The notes under the pieces: model-generated | What the model was told of the DNA's origin: nothing | The model's database searches: none | Seen by the model: only the letters and a program-made list of their open reading frames with translations | NCBI GenBank assembly: GCA_018985225.1 | Contig: JADGIF010000206.1 | Span: 1-14,728, forward strand | Direction of reading: 5' to 3' | Length of the DNA stretch: 14,728 bases | Source: Amoeboradix gromovi | Taxonomy: Eukaryota > Sanchytriomycota > Sanchytriomycetes > Sanchytriales > Sanchytriaceae | Translations under genes and position numbers: made by a program | Part shown: positions 1 to 7,521 of the stretch, one piece after another | Layout of the letters: the number at the start of each line of letters is the position of its first letter | How positions within the stretch are numbered: position 1 is the first letter of the stretch

Positions 1-390
1 TTATTTGAAATAAAGATTGGATGAAAGAGTAAGAGAATAGCTGTACAGAATATTTATTTTCCTTTTATACTCGTCAATTCCGCAACTAGCTGAATGTCCA
101 CTCGCCTCTTGAATCCATAAATTAATAAAGCTGAGATAATGTTCAAAGTTGCTACAGAAAGTTAGTCCAGTTTTTATATTTGATGTCCCAATTGTAAAAT
201 TTGTAGGAATCTGAATAAAAGCAATTTTAAAGTAGATAGGGCACCATTTGGCAACAAGGAAAATTAGTCTAAATGGAGAAAAGGGCACTGTCTGTGTTTC
301 TATGGAACTTCTTGATTTTCTAGCAACAAGAAATTTAAAGGGGGAATAGAATTCATCAAAATCCTGTTTTCCTGTTGTGACCCAATTCTT
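1..390 (-). CDS. Unrecognised open frame without ATG; probable terminal exon or gene relic
   Basis: The minus frame is open for 129 codons (in-frame stop at 391-393, terminal TAA at 3-1). That is far longer than chance at this AT content, yet it contains no ATG, so it is either the last exon of a spliced gene or a decayed gene. Visible features are a duplicated SPF(K/R)..FLVA(R/K) motif about 22 residues apart, a GTSNIKTG motif near codon 76, and two cysteines in the second half. A possible 23-base GT..AG intron (372-394) would join it in frame to a further open stretch reaching about 484, which would overlap the start of the small plus-strand gene; no ATG appears there either. The DNA around GTSNIK recurs in degraded form near 2757. 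I recognise no family. Confidence 0.4.
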   Translation of the reverse strand, partial: KNWVTTGKQDFDEFYSPFKFLVARKSRSSIETQTVPFSPFRLIFLVAKWCPIYFKIAFIQIPTNFTIGTSNIKTGLTFCSNFEHYLSFINLWIQEASGHSASCGIDEYKRKINILYSYSLTLSSNLYFK

Positions 391-427
391 TTACTTGATT
401 GGGTATGAGCATTAAAATCAGGAAAAC
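366..427. repeat. Nested inverted repeat (possible stem-loop)
   Basis: A perfect 9-base pair of arms (gttttcctg at 366-374, caggaaaac at 419-427) encloses a second perfect 7-base stem (acccaat at 380-386, attgggt at 398-404) with an 11-base loop. It lies between the minus-strand frame and the small plus-strand gene, and overlaps the proposed 23-base intron. A role as RNA structure, regulatory site or chance pairing cannot be separated by eye. Confidence 0.4.
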
Positions 428-467
428 TTTGATTCAAAAGCGTTCCTGATCTAAACGTGGCACCTAA

Positions 468-764
468 ATGATTTTTACTTTAATACAATTTTCTTTTGCT
501 GCAATTGATTTGGCAAGTGAAAACCAAAAATTGACTCAGGTTATATCAGACCCGAAAAGTACCGCTGATCAAATCATTCAAGCTCAAAAAGATTTTGCAG
601 CTGCTCAAAAGCAGTGGGTCGACGAAAACAATCAAAGTTCTACCAACCAAACCGAAACATCTGATCCTGCCAACAATGACCCAAATGCCAAAAATGCGGA
701 ATCAGGAGCAGCAGACTCGAAGTTATTTGGAGCTTTACTAATCTCCTCTATAATCTTCCAATAA
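468..764 (+). CDS. Small secreted, probably GPI-anchored, Ala/Asn/Gln-rich protein
   Basis: 98 residues, starting at an ATG directly preceded by an in-frame TAA. The N-terminus is a short hydrophobic stretch (residues 1-12) that could act as a brief signal peptide, or as the end of one if an upstream exon is missing. Residues 15-50 are Ala/Gln/Lys-rich and likely helical; 50-80 are Asn/Ser/Thr/Glu-rich and probably disordered. The C-terminus is small residues (SGAADS) followed by a 12-13-residue hydrophobic end, the layout of a GPI-attachment signal. There are no cysteines and no recognised domain. It ends 31 bases before the convergent ITFG1-like gene. A surface role is inferred from this architecture only. 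Confidence 0.55.
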   Translation: MIFTLIQFSFAAIDLASENQKLTQVISDPKSTADQIIQAQKDFAAAQKQWVDENNQSSTNQTETSDPANNDPNAKNAESGAADSKLFGALLISSIIFQ

Positions 765-795
765 ATTTTTTTATAACACTACTAACTTTTATTTA

Positions 796-2374
796 TTACA
801 GCCCTCTTAGCAACACTCTATTTGTTGATTCCATTCTTACTTTCAAATCATATTTATTCTCTTTTCTTTGCATCCAGATTACGACACCAATAAGTATTAC
901 TGAACTCGCTACTAGTACTGCTATCACGGTAAATGCATCCCCCATCTTCATATATAATAATATTTGGTTAGAAAAGAAGTACAGATGTGAATTCGGAATT
1001 ATTCCATCTTGCGTAATCGACTCGTAGGTTGTTATGCTCAATTGAGGTATATAATTCGTGATGCTCCCTAAGCCTATCCATTCATAAGGCAGTGATAGAT
1101 GTACATTACTGTGACTTAATGCCATTCCATGTGGATTACCATACTCATCGCTCAAGTAGAATTTAAAGTTGGCATCTCTACTTGGCGGTAATCTATCGCC
1201 GCAGTCCTCACAATCTATTAAAGCACTCAGCTTAAGAAAGTAGTTATGCCCGTTTACCTTGTTCTGCAGTACATACATCTCAGTACTGCTAACAGCTAGC
1301 AAGTTAAAAAATCCATTATGATTATAATCAAAGCAAGAAAATTGATCGATCGTTTTAGATCCATCTAGCTCAATTTTGTAATGATTGAATTTTAAATTGC
1401 TCTTGTTTTCTAATACATAAATTACATTACGATTCAGATAAAATATGTCAATAAAAGAATCAGAATTAAAATCACCAAAGCAGATGTTGTTTCCATCTTT
1501 TAACAAAGATTCAGTGCCTGTTATTGTTAGAGAGGTAGGCGTGAACGACGCAGTTCCCAATTGACAAGTTGTTGAATCAGGCAAATCATTTTTTAGTAAT
1601 TTCAGGTTTGTACAGTCATGATAAAGTATATCAAGAGAGCCATTTCGGTCAAAATCGGAAATTCCTATAATCTCACATATGTTATCAACTGTAGATCTAC
1701 TTATTTCTGCAAAGGTATCTGAGAATGTGATACCCTGGTCATGCTTAATGCTATAAATAGTGTATTGATTATTAGCATCCATCAAAAATAGATCTGTAAT
1801 ACAATCCCCATCTGCATCGAAGAAGAGTATTGATTTCACATTGATTTCCAGAGACATTTCCACATAGTCGGGAGAATTTTGACCATTAGACTTGCTCACA
1901 AAAACGGACAGTTTACCAGAATCTATAATAAATAGATCTGCTATGCCATCATAATTAATGTCTCTGAGTGTTACCTTATCAGAAGTAGTTGCTATTGATT
2001 TTATATTGGAAAAAGCAGAGTCAGGTTCGCCTTTATAGAACACTATATTTCCGGGACTAATGGTGACAATATCTGTGTAACCATCACTGTTAATAGAAGT
2101 TGCATACAATTTGGTTACACCTTTCGTGGAAATATTTAGATCTACTGACTGAAAGGAAACAGTATTACCATCAGAAACTTGATATGATGCATAAAGCTTG
2201 TCATCAACAGATACCAGCATGTCAATATACTTATTGCCGTCAATATCCGATAAAAACTGGATTTTATTGGCTTTTAAAAAGAGGTCAGTAACAGTCCACA
2301 TAATGAAACACAGAAAAATAATTATGAAAGAGTCTACATGGTCTATGGCCTGTACGAAATTCTATGACAACCAT
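796..2374 (-). CDS. ITFG1: ITFG1/LINKIN (T-cell immunomodulatory protein)-like FG-GAP membrane protein
   Basis: The uninterrupted part gives 501 residues from the ATG at 2301. I propose an upstream 3-base exon (ATG, 2374-2372) and a 22-base intron (2371-2350), giving 518 residues and adding a hydrophobic signal-like segment (SFIIIFLCFIMW). The lumenal part has at least six FG-GAP-type acidic loops: DIDGNKYID, DINYDGIAD, DADGDCITD, DFDRNGSLD, DFNSDSFID and DYNHNGFFN. Near the C-terminus PYEWIGLG and IIPNSHL match the conserved end of ITFG1 as I remember it. One transmembrane helix (about 23 residues) and a 24-residue basic cytosolic tail follow. The length is near the family's roughly 600 residues. 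The family is a type I membrane protein linked to adhesion and secretory functions; its role in this organism is unknown. Confidence 0.85.
2350..2371 (-). other. Candidate 22-base intron at the 5' end of the ITFG1-like gene
   Basis: On the minus strand the segment begins GTTGTC and ends TACAG. Removing it joins an ATG (2374-2372) to 16 codons that run in frame into the ITFG1-like frame and supply the missing hydrophobic signal segment. The size fits the 20- and 25-base introns elsewhere in the window. The rival model is a start at 2301 with only a weak signal sequence. Confidence 0.5.
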
Positions 2375-2756
2375 CTCAGCTTAGATAAAAAGGCGTTGCA
2401 GCAATCCAAATCCATTAAGCGTTATGTGCCATAGCAGTATCTTGACGGGGAATTGCCTGTGTTGTGAAACTTTTTTCTCATGAAAGTTCTAAGATTATTG
2501 AGTTTTAAATTCTGGAAGGTTGCTGATTTTGTGTTGTACAGCTCTACTCGTTTGAACAATCTTCTACTCTGCAGAAGCTATCGACTTTATTTGAAAATAT
2601 CGTTTATCGCGAGCACATGGCTCTATTGCAATAAAAATTCTTTTGTATCTAATTCCGATGGCATTAAATCGATGGTGTCCCCTCTTTAAATTAAAATGGG
2701 TTCAGTCCTTAAGATCCTGAATACATTAATTATTAGGAAATCGCTAGTAAACATCC

Positions 2757-2835
2757 GGGACATCAAATATAAAAACTAGACTTGCTTTCTGATACAGTTT
2801 GAATCATTATTTCAAGTATATTAACCGATAGTAAA
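2757..2835 (+). pseudogene. Degraded copy of the GTSNIK-containing sequence
   Basis: About 80 bases match the minus strand of the first open frame, centred near 180. Both share GGGACATCAAATATAAAAACT followed by a similar run. The frame reads GTSNIKTRLAF, a stop, then YSLNHYFKYIN, compared with GTSNIKTGLTFCSNFEHYLSFIN in the left-edge frame. Stops on both sides of the conserved core make it a relic rather than a gene. Confidence 0.5.
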
Positions 2836-2898
2836 TTAAATTAATCTGATTAGTTCAAGTAAATTATTTTAGTATAAAAGCTTTTCATCCATCAAAAT

Positions 2899-2993
2899 CT
2901 TGGAAACAACGATTAATAAGAAGAAGAGAAAAGAAAAATAAGTTATAAGAAAGGTGGTAAGAAGAAAAAGAAAAAGGATTAAATAAAGAGTAT
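2899..2993 (+). repeat. Purine-rich low-complexity tract
   Basis: This is almost entirely A and G, dominated by AAG/AGA/AAA runs. One frame reads a Lys-rich tail (KKGGKKKKKKD, stop) preceded by a stop about 21 codons upstream. It could be a relic of a Lys-rich C-terminus or simple low-complexity DNA; no complete gene can be built from it. Confidence 0.45.
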
Positions 2994-3162
2994 CGTCTAA
3001 GAAAATGCACCTAATATATTTGAAAGAGTGGGTCATCTTGTTTTATTCTGAAGATAGGAATGACATTAATGAAAGAAAATTGGTTTGAAAGAAGAAATAC
3101 TGTTATTACTAATAGTATTTCCTCTTTATGGAGCACTTCCTTTAAAGACGACTTGGTGTACT

Positions 3163-3182
3163 TTTTATATTTGGTGTCCCAG
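3163..3182 (-). repeat. Dispersed motif copy (GGGACACCAAATATAAAAAG)
   Basis: The minus strand of this stretch differs from the motif at 2757 by a few bases and encodes GTPNIKST in the equivalent frame. Its flanks are not conserved. Confidence 0.5.
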
Positions 3183-3366
3183 ATGAAAATCATGGTATTT
3201 ATTAAAAACCGCATTCATATGGGCAAGTCTAACATCATTCTCTTTTGTTTGCTGAGAATAAATTGATTAATAACTCAGTAGGATCTACTTCTGCAATAAT
3301 TATTACTACATAAATAGACCATTTTCAGTCTCATGAATTCTATTACTCAAATATCTGGTCAATCTT

Positions 3367-3383
3367 TTATGCTTGATGTCCCA
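3367..3383 (-). repeat. Dispersed motif copy (GGGACATCAAGCATAAA)
   Basis: The minus strand matches the shared core with two changes and encodes GTSSIK in the equivalent frame. It lies about 200 bases from the previous copy and 60 bases upstream of the NAD synthetase start. Whether it is a relic or a functional upstream site is open. Confidence 0.45.
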
Positions 3384-3442
3384 TATGTTTGTTGGACTTC
3401 GTCAAGTTTGGTAACTATGGCATTTCAACGTAAAACAAGGAA

Positions 3443-5461
3443 ATGCTCTCTTTACCTATTGCAACAACCTGTATAAACGTACATGCGCTAGATGTTGAAA
3501 ATAATGCTAGAAAAATATTAGAGTCCATTAATTTGGCATATTCTCAAGGCGCAACAATTAGATGTGCCGCAGAATTAGAATTAAGTGGCTACAGCTGCTT
3601 GGACCACTTCTATGAGAACGACCTAATCCGAATATGTGTAGATAATCTTATTAAGATTATTAAAAGGTCTCCCAATGATATCTTATGCTTTGTTGGCTGC
3701 CCTTTGGAAATTCATAACAAACTTTACAATTGTTTAGTCGTCTATTTAAATAAGGAAATAAAATTAATCCGACCGAAAGGTATGCTATGTGATGATGGTA
3801 ACTATAGAGAATCCAGGTATTTTACAGCGTGGCCTCAGGGTCATTTAACCACCGTAAATGCTGTTTTCCTTCATTCGTCTCTAAATGGCAACATTCCATT
3901 TGGCGATGCTTTGCTAGAGTCCAATGACGTCTGCATAGGTATTGAAATGTGTGAAGAGCTGTTTATAACACGCCCATTTCATTGCGACCTGTATCTGAAT
4001 GGTGCACAAGTTGTTATAAATAGTAGTGGGTCTCATCATCAACTACGAAAGCTGAATCAGCGTGTACAGTTAGTAAAGCATGCCTCTATTAAAGGTGCAT
4101 ACATATATAATAATCTTCGCGGTTGTGACGGTGAGCGCGTTTATTTTGACGGTTCGAACATGATATTTATGAATGGAGATTGCTACTATTTAGGAGAACA
4201 GTTTAGCCTAGTGGATATTGAAGTAAAAACAACAAGATTGTACATTCAGCAGGTATTTAATAATTCAAGGCAACAGCCTAGTCGTACCCGCCAAAATGCC
4301 ACTTTACAATATCAGCGCATATCCATAAATTTTGACCTGCTAAAAGATGGGACTGTGGATTTAATAAGCAAATCTTTTGAGCCGAACTATTGCTCACCTG
4401 AAGAGGAAATAGCGCTGGGACCCGCCTGTTATTTATGGGATTACTTGCGCAAGAGTGGATTGAGTGGCGTGTTTATTCCGCTATCTGGCGGTGTAGATAG
4501 TTGTGCAGTCGCTCTAATAGTTTACAGTATGTGCAGGTTAGTGGTGGAATCGATTAATAAAAACAACCAAACTGTAAAAAATGATGTCCTGAAGCTTATC
4601 GGATTTGTTCCTAAATCCTGTGACGAAATGACTAATCATGTACTACATACTGCTTACATGAGTACAGAATACAGTTCATTAGAAACTAAAGAACGTGCGC
4701 TTGGTCTGGCTAATTTAATGAATGCTTACCATGTTGATGTTGATATCACGGCGATTGTTAATAGCTTCATAACTACTATTGCGACTGTATTGAATAAACC
4801 AGACATAAACAACTCTGTACAGGAGAACATTGCGCTCCAAAACGTACAAGCCCGTAGTAGAATGGTTCTGTCGTATTTGTTCTCAATTCTTATGCCATGG
4901 CATCGAAATAAGAAGGGCAATCTTTTAGTTCTGGGCACCGCAAATGTGGACGAATCATTACGTGGCTATTTTACTAAATATGATTGCAGCAGTGCAGACT
5001 TGAATTTAATTGGATCTATAAGTAAGAACGATCTGAAATTGTTCGTCTCATACTGTAAAGTTGAGTTTAAAATGGAACTATTAAGCGAGTTTATAAATGC
5101 AACGCCTACTGCGGAGTTGAGACCAACCGAGGACTGCCAATCGGATGAAAAAGAGATGATGATGACATATAAGGAATTAACCGTATACGGAAGATTAAGA
5201 AAGATAGCCAGATGTGGTCCGCTGGCAATGTTCGAACGACTACTGCTAGAGTGGCCAGACTTGACACCAACTCAAGTGTATGAAAAAGTCAAGACATTCT
5301 TTTATTACTATGGAATAAACAGACACAAAATGACAGTAATCACCCCTAGTTACCATGCGGAGTCATATTCACCAGATGATAACAGGTTTGACTTGAGACC
5401 ATTTTTATACAAGAGCTGGGATTCTTTTTATACCGCCATTGAGTCGTATTTGAATAAATGA
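3443..5461 (+). CDS. NADSYN1: Glutamine-dependent NAD+ synthetase
   Basis: 672 residues, single exon, a usual length for the eukaryotic enzyme. It makes NAD+ from nicotinic acid adenine dinucleotide and ATP, with ammonia taken from glutamine, in the last step of NAD synthesis; it is normally cytosolic. The N-terminal nitrilase-type glutaminase (about 1-280) shows the expected triad: Glu44 in AELELSGY, Lys112 in RPKGML and Cys170 in IEMCEEL. The C-terminal synthetase has the ATP-binding SGGVDS (348-353), then LVLGTANVDESLRGY, AELRPTE and a C-terminal YHAESYSPDDNRFDLRPFLY segment. The ATG aligns with the human start as I recall it (VATC/IATTC followed by a ..AL motif), so no upstream exon is needed. 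It converges on the next gene with 6 bases between stops. Confidence 0.96.
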   Translation: MLSLPIATTCINVHALDVENNARKILESINLAYSQGATIRCAAELELSGYSCLDHFYENDLIRICVDNLIKIIKRSPNDILCFVGCPLEIHNKLYNCLVVYLNKEIKLIRPKGMLCDDGNYRESRYFTAWPQGHLTTVNAVFLHSSLNGNIPFGDALLESNDVCIGIEMCEELFITRPFHCDLYLNGAQVVINSSGSHHQLRKLNQRVQLVKHASIKGAYIYNNLRGCDGERVYFDGSNMIFMNGDCYYLGEQFSLVDIEVKTTRLYIQQVFNNSRQQPSRTRQNATLQYQRISINFDLLKDGTVDLISKSFEPNYCSPEEEIALGPACYLWDYLRKSGLSGVFIPLSGGVDSCAVALIVYSMCRLVVESINKNNQTVKNDVLKLIGFVPKSCDEMTNHVLHTAYMSTEYSSLETKERALGLANLMNAYHVDVDITAIVNSFITTIATVLNKPDINNSVQENIALQNVQARSRMVLSYLFSILMPWHRNKKGNLLVLGTANVDESLRGYFTKYDCSSADLNLIGSISKNDLKLFVSYCKVEFKMELLSEFINATPTAELRPTEDCQSDEKEMMMTYKELTVYGRLRKIARCGPLAMFERLLLEWPDLTPTQVYEKVKTFFYYYGINRHKMTVITPSYHAESYSPDDNRFDLRPFLYKSWDSFYTAIESYLNK

Positions 5462-5467
5462 GCTTTA

Positions 5468-6106
5468 TTAAAAGTCTGCATTGCTTTGTTTTTTATCAAG
5501 CGCTACATCTTCATCCTCGTCATCTATGGCGGATAAACGGTGTAGATCAATTATCAAGGTTTCTTTGCATTCCAATGTGTATATATCAGTGGTGTAAGGT
5601 TTCATAACCTTTATTATTCCACAGCAATCAGTCTTTTTTAATGTTTTATTGGAATAAAAGGTATCAAAGCAAAAGTCATAAAATGTGTAATCCAAAATAG
5701 AATCGCAACAAACAATAACAGAAAGCTTGAACTTGCGCATGTTGTAAAGTTGTATTGCAGTAGGGTTACCAATGAATATAAACAGCCCATCTACATCTGC
5801 ATCAGAGTAATCAAGGGTATTTATGTAAGTAATGTCATATACTATGTCATTTATATTGATACTGCCTGATTTGATAGGTTCCAAATGATCAATAACTTCC
5901 TCAACTCTGTCATGCCCATAATGATGAGCATTCTGAAATGACACTTTAGACACACGTTTCTCAATTCTAGGAATATATAAATTCATATTGCAAGGATTAG
6001 ATATATAGAGCTTCGGGTGACTGACCAAGAGATAGCTTGCTAAAAGGTTACAAAAAGGACCGGTAATTGCATGAATTTTATTATTGTGCAATTTAATTTT
6101 TGTCAT
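5468..6106 (-). CDS. Conserved-looking hypothetical protein, acidic C-terminus
   Basis: 212 residues from the ATG at 6106. The frame is open up to an ATG at 6169, but that start would overlap the upstream methyltransferase by 77 bases, so the later start is preferred; it still overlaps by 14 bases. The body looks like a folded alpha/beta protein, with alternating hydrophobic segments such as VDGLFIFIG and KLSVIVCCD. There are six cysteines, with CC pairs in KLSVIVCCD and KKTDCCG. The C-terminus is acidic (AIDDEDEDVALD). No signal peptide or transmembrane helix is evident and I recognise no family. It may share a transcript or promoter with the METTL25-like gene upstream. Confidence 0.7.
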   Translation of the reverse strand: MTKIKLHNNKIHAITGPFCNLLASYLLVSHPKLYISNPCNMNLYIPRIEKRVSKVSFQNAHHYGHDRVEEVIDHLEPIKSGSININDIVYDITYINTLDYSDADVDGLFIFIGNPTAIQLYNMRKFKLSVIVCCDSILDYTFYDFCFDTFYSNKTLKKTDCCGIIKVMKPYTTDIYTLECKETLIIDLHRLSAIDDEDEDVALDKKQSNADF

Positions 6107-7265
6107 CTCCTTGGACTCCTGCGGACTTCTCAGAATATAAAACATGGCAGCGCGGACTATCGCTTTCAAATAGCTTGTATATTTTACATTCGTATCCCTG
6201 TTCTTTAACGTATTGCTGCTTGTCTAATAAGAACAGGTATTCCAAGAGTTGGCCAACTAACACAAATCTTACTAGGTAAGCTAGGTGCAGACTTTTTATT
6301 AGTTTGGGATCAAACTTTATATCATTAACTGGCGCTAAGGATAAGCTCTCAATAAAGTAGTTCCTGTACACTTCATAATTGTCAAATTTCATTTTTTTAA
6401 GTTGCCCACTTATTGGATGAAATACTGAATTTGAGTAGTCAAATCCTGCAGCATAACATTCAGCCTTAAATCTTGTTCGGTATTCTAGCTTATAAAGCCA
6501 ATTCAGTATATCCTTTTCGTTTTTCCAAGTTATGGTAGAATGTGATGCAATGTTTTTAGTAGATAGCAATTGCAGTCTATCCATGAAGTCATACTTTATA
6601 CACAATTTGCGACATTCATTAGAAAGTGGAACATAGAGATTAGAACTTTTATGATAACAGCATGGACTGTGAAGGAGACCTCTAACTGAGCTATTATTAC
6701 AAAAAGCCTTCAAAACCCAGGTTGAAAGGTCGCCACATGTATGCAGCGCTGATAAAATACAATTCTCCGTTATTTTTTCGCTAAACATTTTATCTAGTGT
6801 GTTTTCATCAACCCAGCAATTTATTACATCAATGCCTTCAGTTCTGGCTTTGTTGCAGAGCAGTTCCTGACCCTCCACAACCACGCAATCTTCAAAATTG
6901 TATGTTTTCTTGAGCAATTTGCATAAAACACCTTTACCACCACCTATGTCTACAATTTTTGTAGTATTTACGGAATTAGACATACTTTGAAGTACTGGCA
7001 TAAACATACAGCATTCCGATAGTTTTTTTGCTCCGACAGACATTGATTCCTTCCGGGTTAATGAGAGCTTCGTACCGTTGTAATTAGGTAGCAGAAATCT
7101 ATTTAAATCTAGTTTTATGCGCGCGACAAATTCGCCATAATTCTCATCTTCGAAAAGCTCAATATCCTCCATAGATTTCATCCAGCTTCTATCTACTAGC
7201 CAGTCGTTTGGGTGGCTTATTAAGAATCTGTATTTGCAATTGAGTTCGCTTAAAATTTCCTCCAT
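6093..7265 (-). CDS. METTL25/RRNAD1-family methyltransferase-like protein
   Basis: 390 residues from the ATG at 7265. An in-frame ATG at 7292 adds nine residues but would overlap the DPH3 start codon. Family marks: an AKKLSE segment (about 79-84) where relatives have a PKK.HEV-type motif, the S-adenosylmethionine loop VDIGGGKG (105-112), ALHTCGDLS (173-181), PCCYHK (201-206), and the typical end (LVGQLLEYLFLLDKQQYVKEQGYE). These patterns match METTL25 and METTL25B (RRNAD1) as I know them. A methyl transfer role is inferred from the family; the substrate is not readable from sequence. The gene is divergent from DPH3, and its 3' end overlaps the next gene. Confidence 0.85.
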   Translation of the reverse strand: MEEILSELNCKYRFLISHPNDWLVDRSWMKSMEDIELFEDENYGEFVARIKLDLNRFLLPNYNGTKLSLTRKESMSVGAKKLSECCMFMPVLQSMSNSVNTTKIVDIGGGKGVLCKLLKKTYNFEDCVVVEGQELLCNKARTEGIDVINCWVDENTLDKMFSEKITENCILSALHTCGDLSTWVLKAFCNNSSVRGLLHSPCCYHKSSNLYVPLSNECRKLCIKYDFMDRLQLLSTKNIASHSTITWKNEKDILNWLYKLEYRTRFKAECYAAGFDYSNSVFHPISGQLKKMKFDNYEVYRNYFIESLSLAPVNDIKFDPKLIKSLHLAYLVRFVLVGQLLEYLFLLDKQQYVKEQGYECKIYKLFESDSPRCHVLYSEKSAGVQGDDKN

Positions 7266-7290
7266 AATTTTTGAAGGATAAAACACTATC
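7266..7290. promoter_or_regulatory. 25-base divergent intergenic spacer (possible bidirectional promoter)
   Basis: This is the whole interval between the METTL25-like ATG (minus) and the DPH3 ATG (plus). It has no obvious element. If both start calls hold, 5' untranslated regions and core promoters must extend into the opposite coding sequence, or the two share one initiation region. Confidence 0.4.
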
Positions 7291-7521
7291 ATGTCATTTT
7301 ACGATGAAATTGAGTTTGAAGATTTGACCTTTGATGAAGATGCTAAGCATTTTACTTATCCTTGCCCTTGTGGTGATGACTTTATTATCGCATTAAAAGA
7401 CCTTTTGGATGGGGAAGACACAGCAAAATGTCCATCATGCACCCTACAAATACGGGTTATTTATGACATTGAGGATTTAGAAGAAATTGAATTAAAATGC
7501 GAGAGCGTTTTAGTTTGTTGA
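7291..7521 (+). CDS. DPH3: Diphthamide biosynthesis protein 3 (CSL zinc-finger, KTI11)
   Basis: 76 residues, covering almost the whole family. It starts MSFYDEIEFEDLTFDED like other DPH3 proteins and carries the CSL metal site: Cys25 and Cys27 in YPCPCGDDF, Cys47 and Cys50 in KCPSCTL. DPH3 passes electrons to the iron-sulfur Dph1-Dph2 enzyme in the first step of diphthamide formation on elongation factor 2, and also supports Elongator-dependent tRNA wobble modification. It is cytosolic. The acidic tail after the zinc site is short and ends in Cys. The start is fixed by family alignment, which leaves only 25 bases to the divergent methyltransferase start. Confidence 0.95.
   Translation: MSFYDEIEFEDLTFDEDAKHFTYPCPCGDDFIIALKDLLDGEDTAKCPSCTLQIRVIYDIEDLEEIELKCESVLVC

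Larger units (their letters stand above)
2375..3442. other. Gene-poor interval of about 1.07 kb
   Basis: No convincing gene is seen. The frames on both strands are short and mutually inconsistent; the longest ATG frame (2480-2689, +) has no recognisable feature. The interval holds three clear relics of a GGGACAYCAAATATAAAA motif (2757 +, 3182 - and 3383 -), one weaker relic near 2682 (-), and a purine-rich tract (about 2899-2993). It carries the upstream regions of two divergent genes, the ITFG1-like gene and NAD synthetase. In a region where spacing is usually under 50 bases, this length suggests a decayed gene or a breakpoint. Confidence 0.6.

Noticed and set aside
2480-2689. 69-codon ATG frame in the gene-poor interval
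   Set aside because: No signal, motif or repeat support, and the length is within chance for the many frames examined.
3011-3266. Overlapping frames on both strands around the motif copy at 3182
   Set aside because: The frame carrying the conserved GTPNIK motif is a different, broken one, so neither long frame represents the relic.
4726-4938. Minus-strand frame inside NAD synthetase
   Set aside because: Shadow of a well-supported enzyme gene; it crosses the conserved synthetase segment and has no feature of its own.
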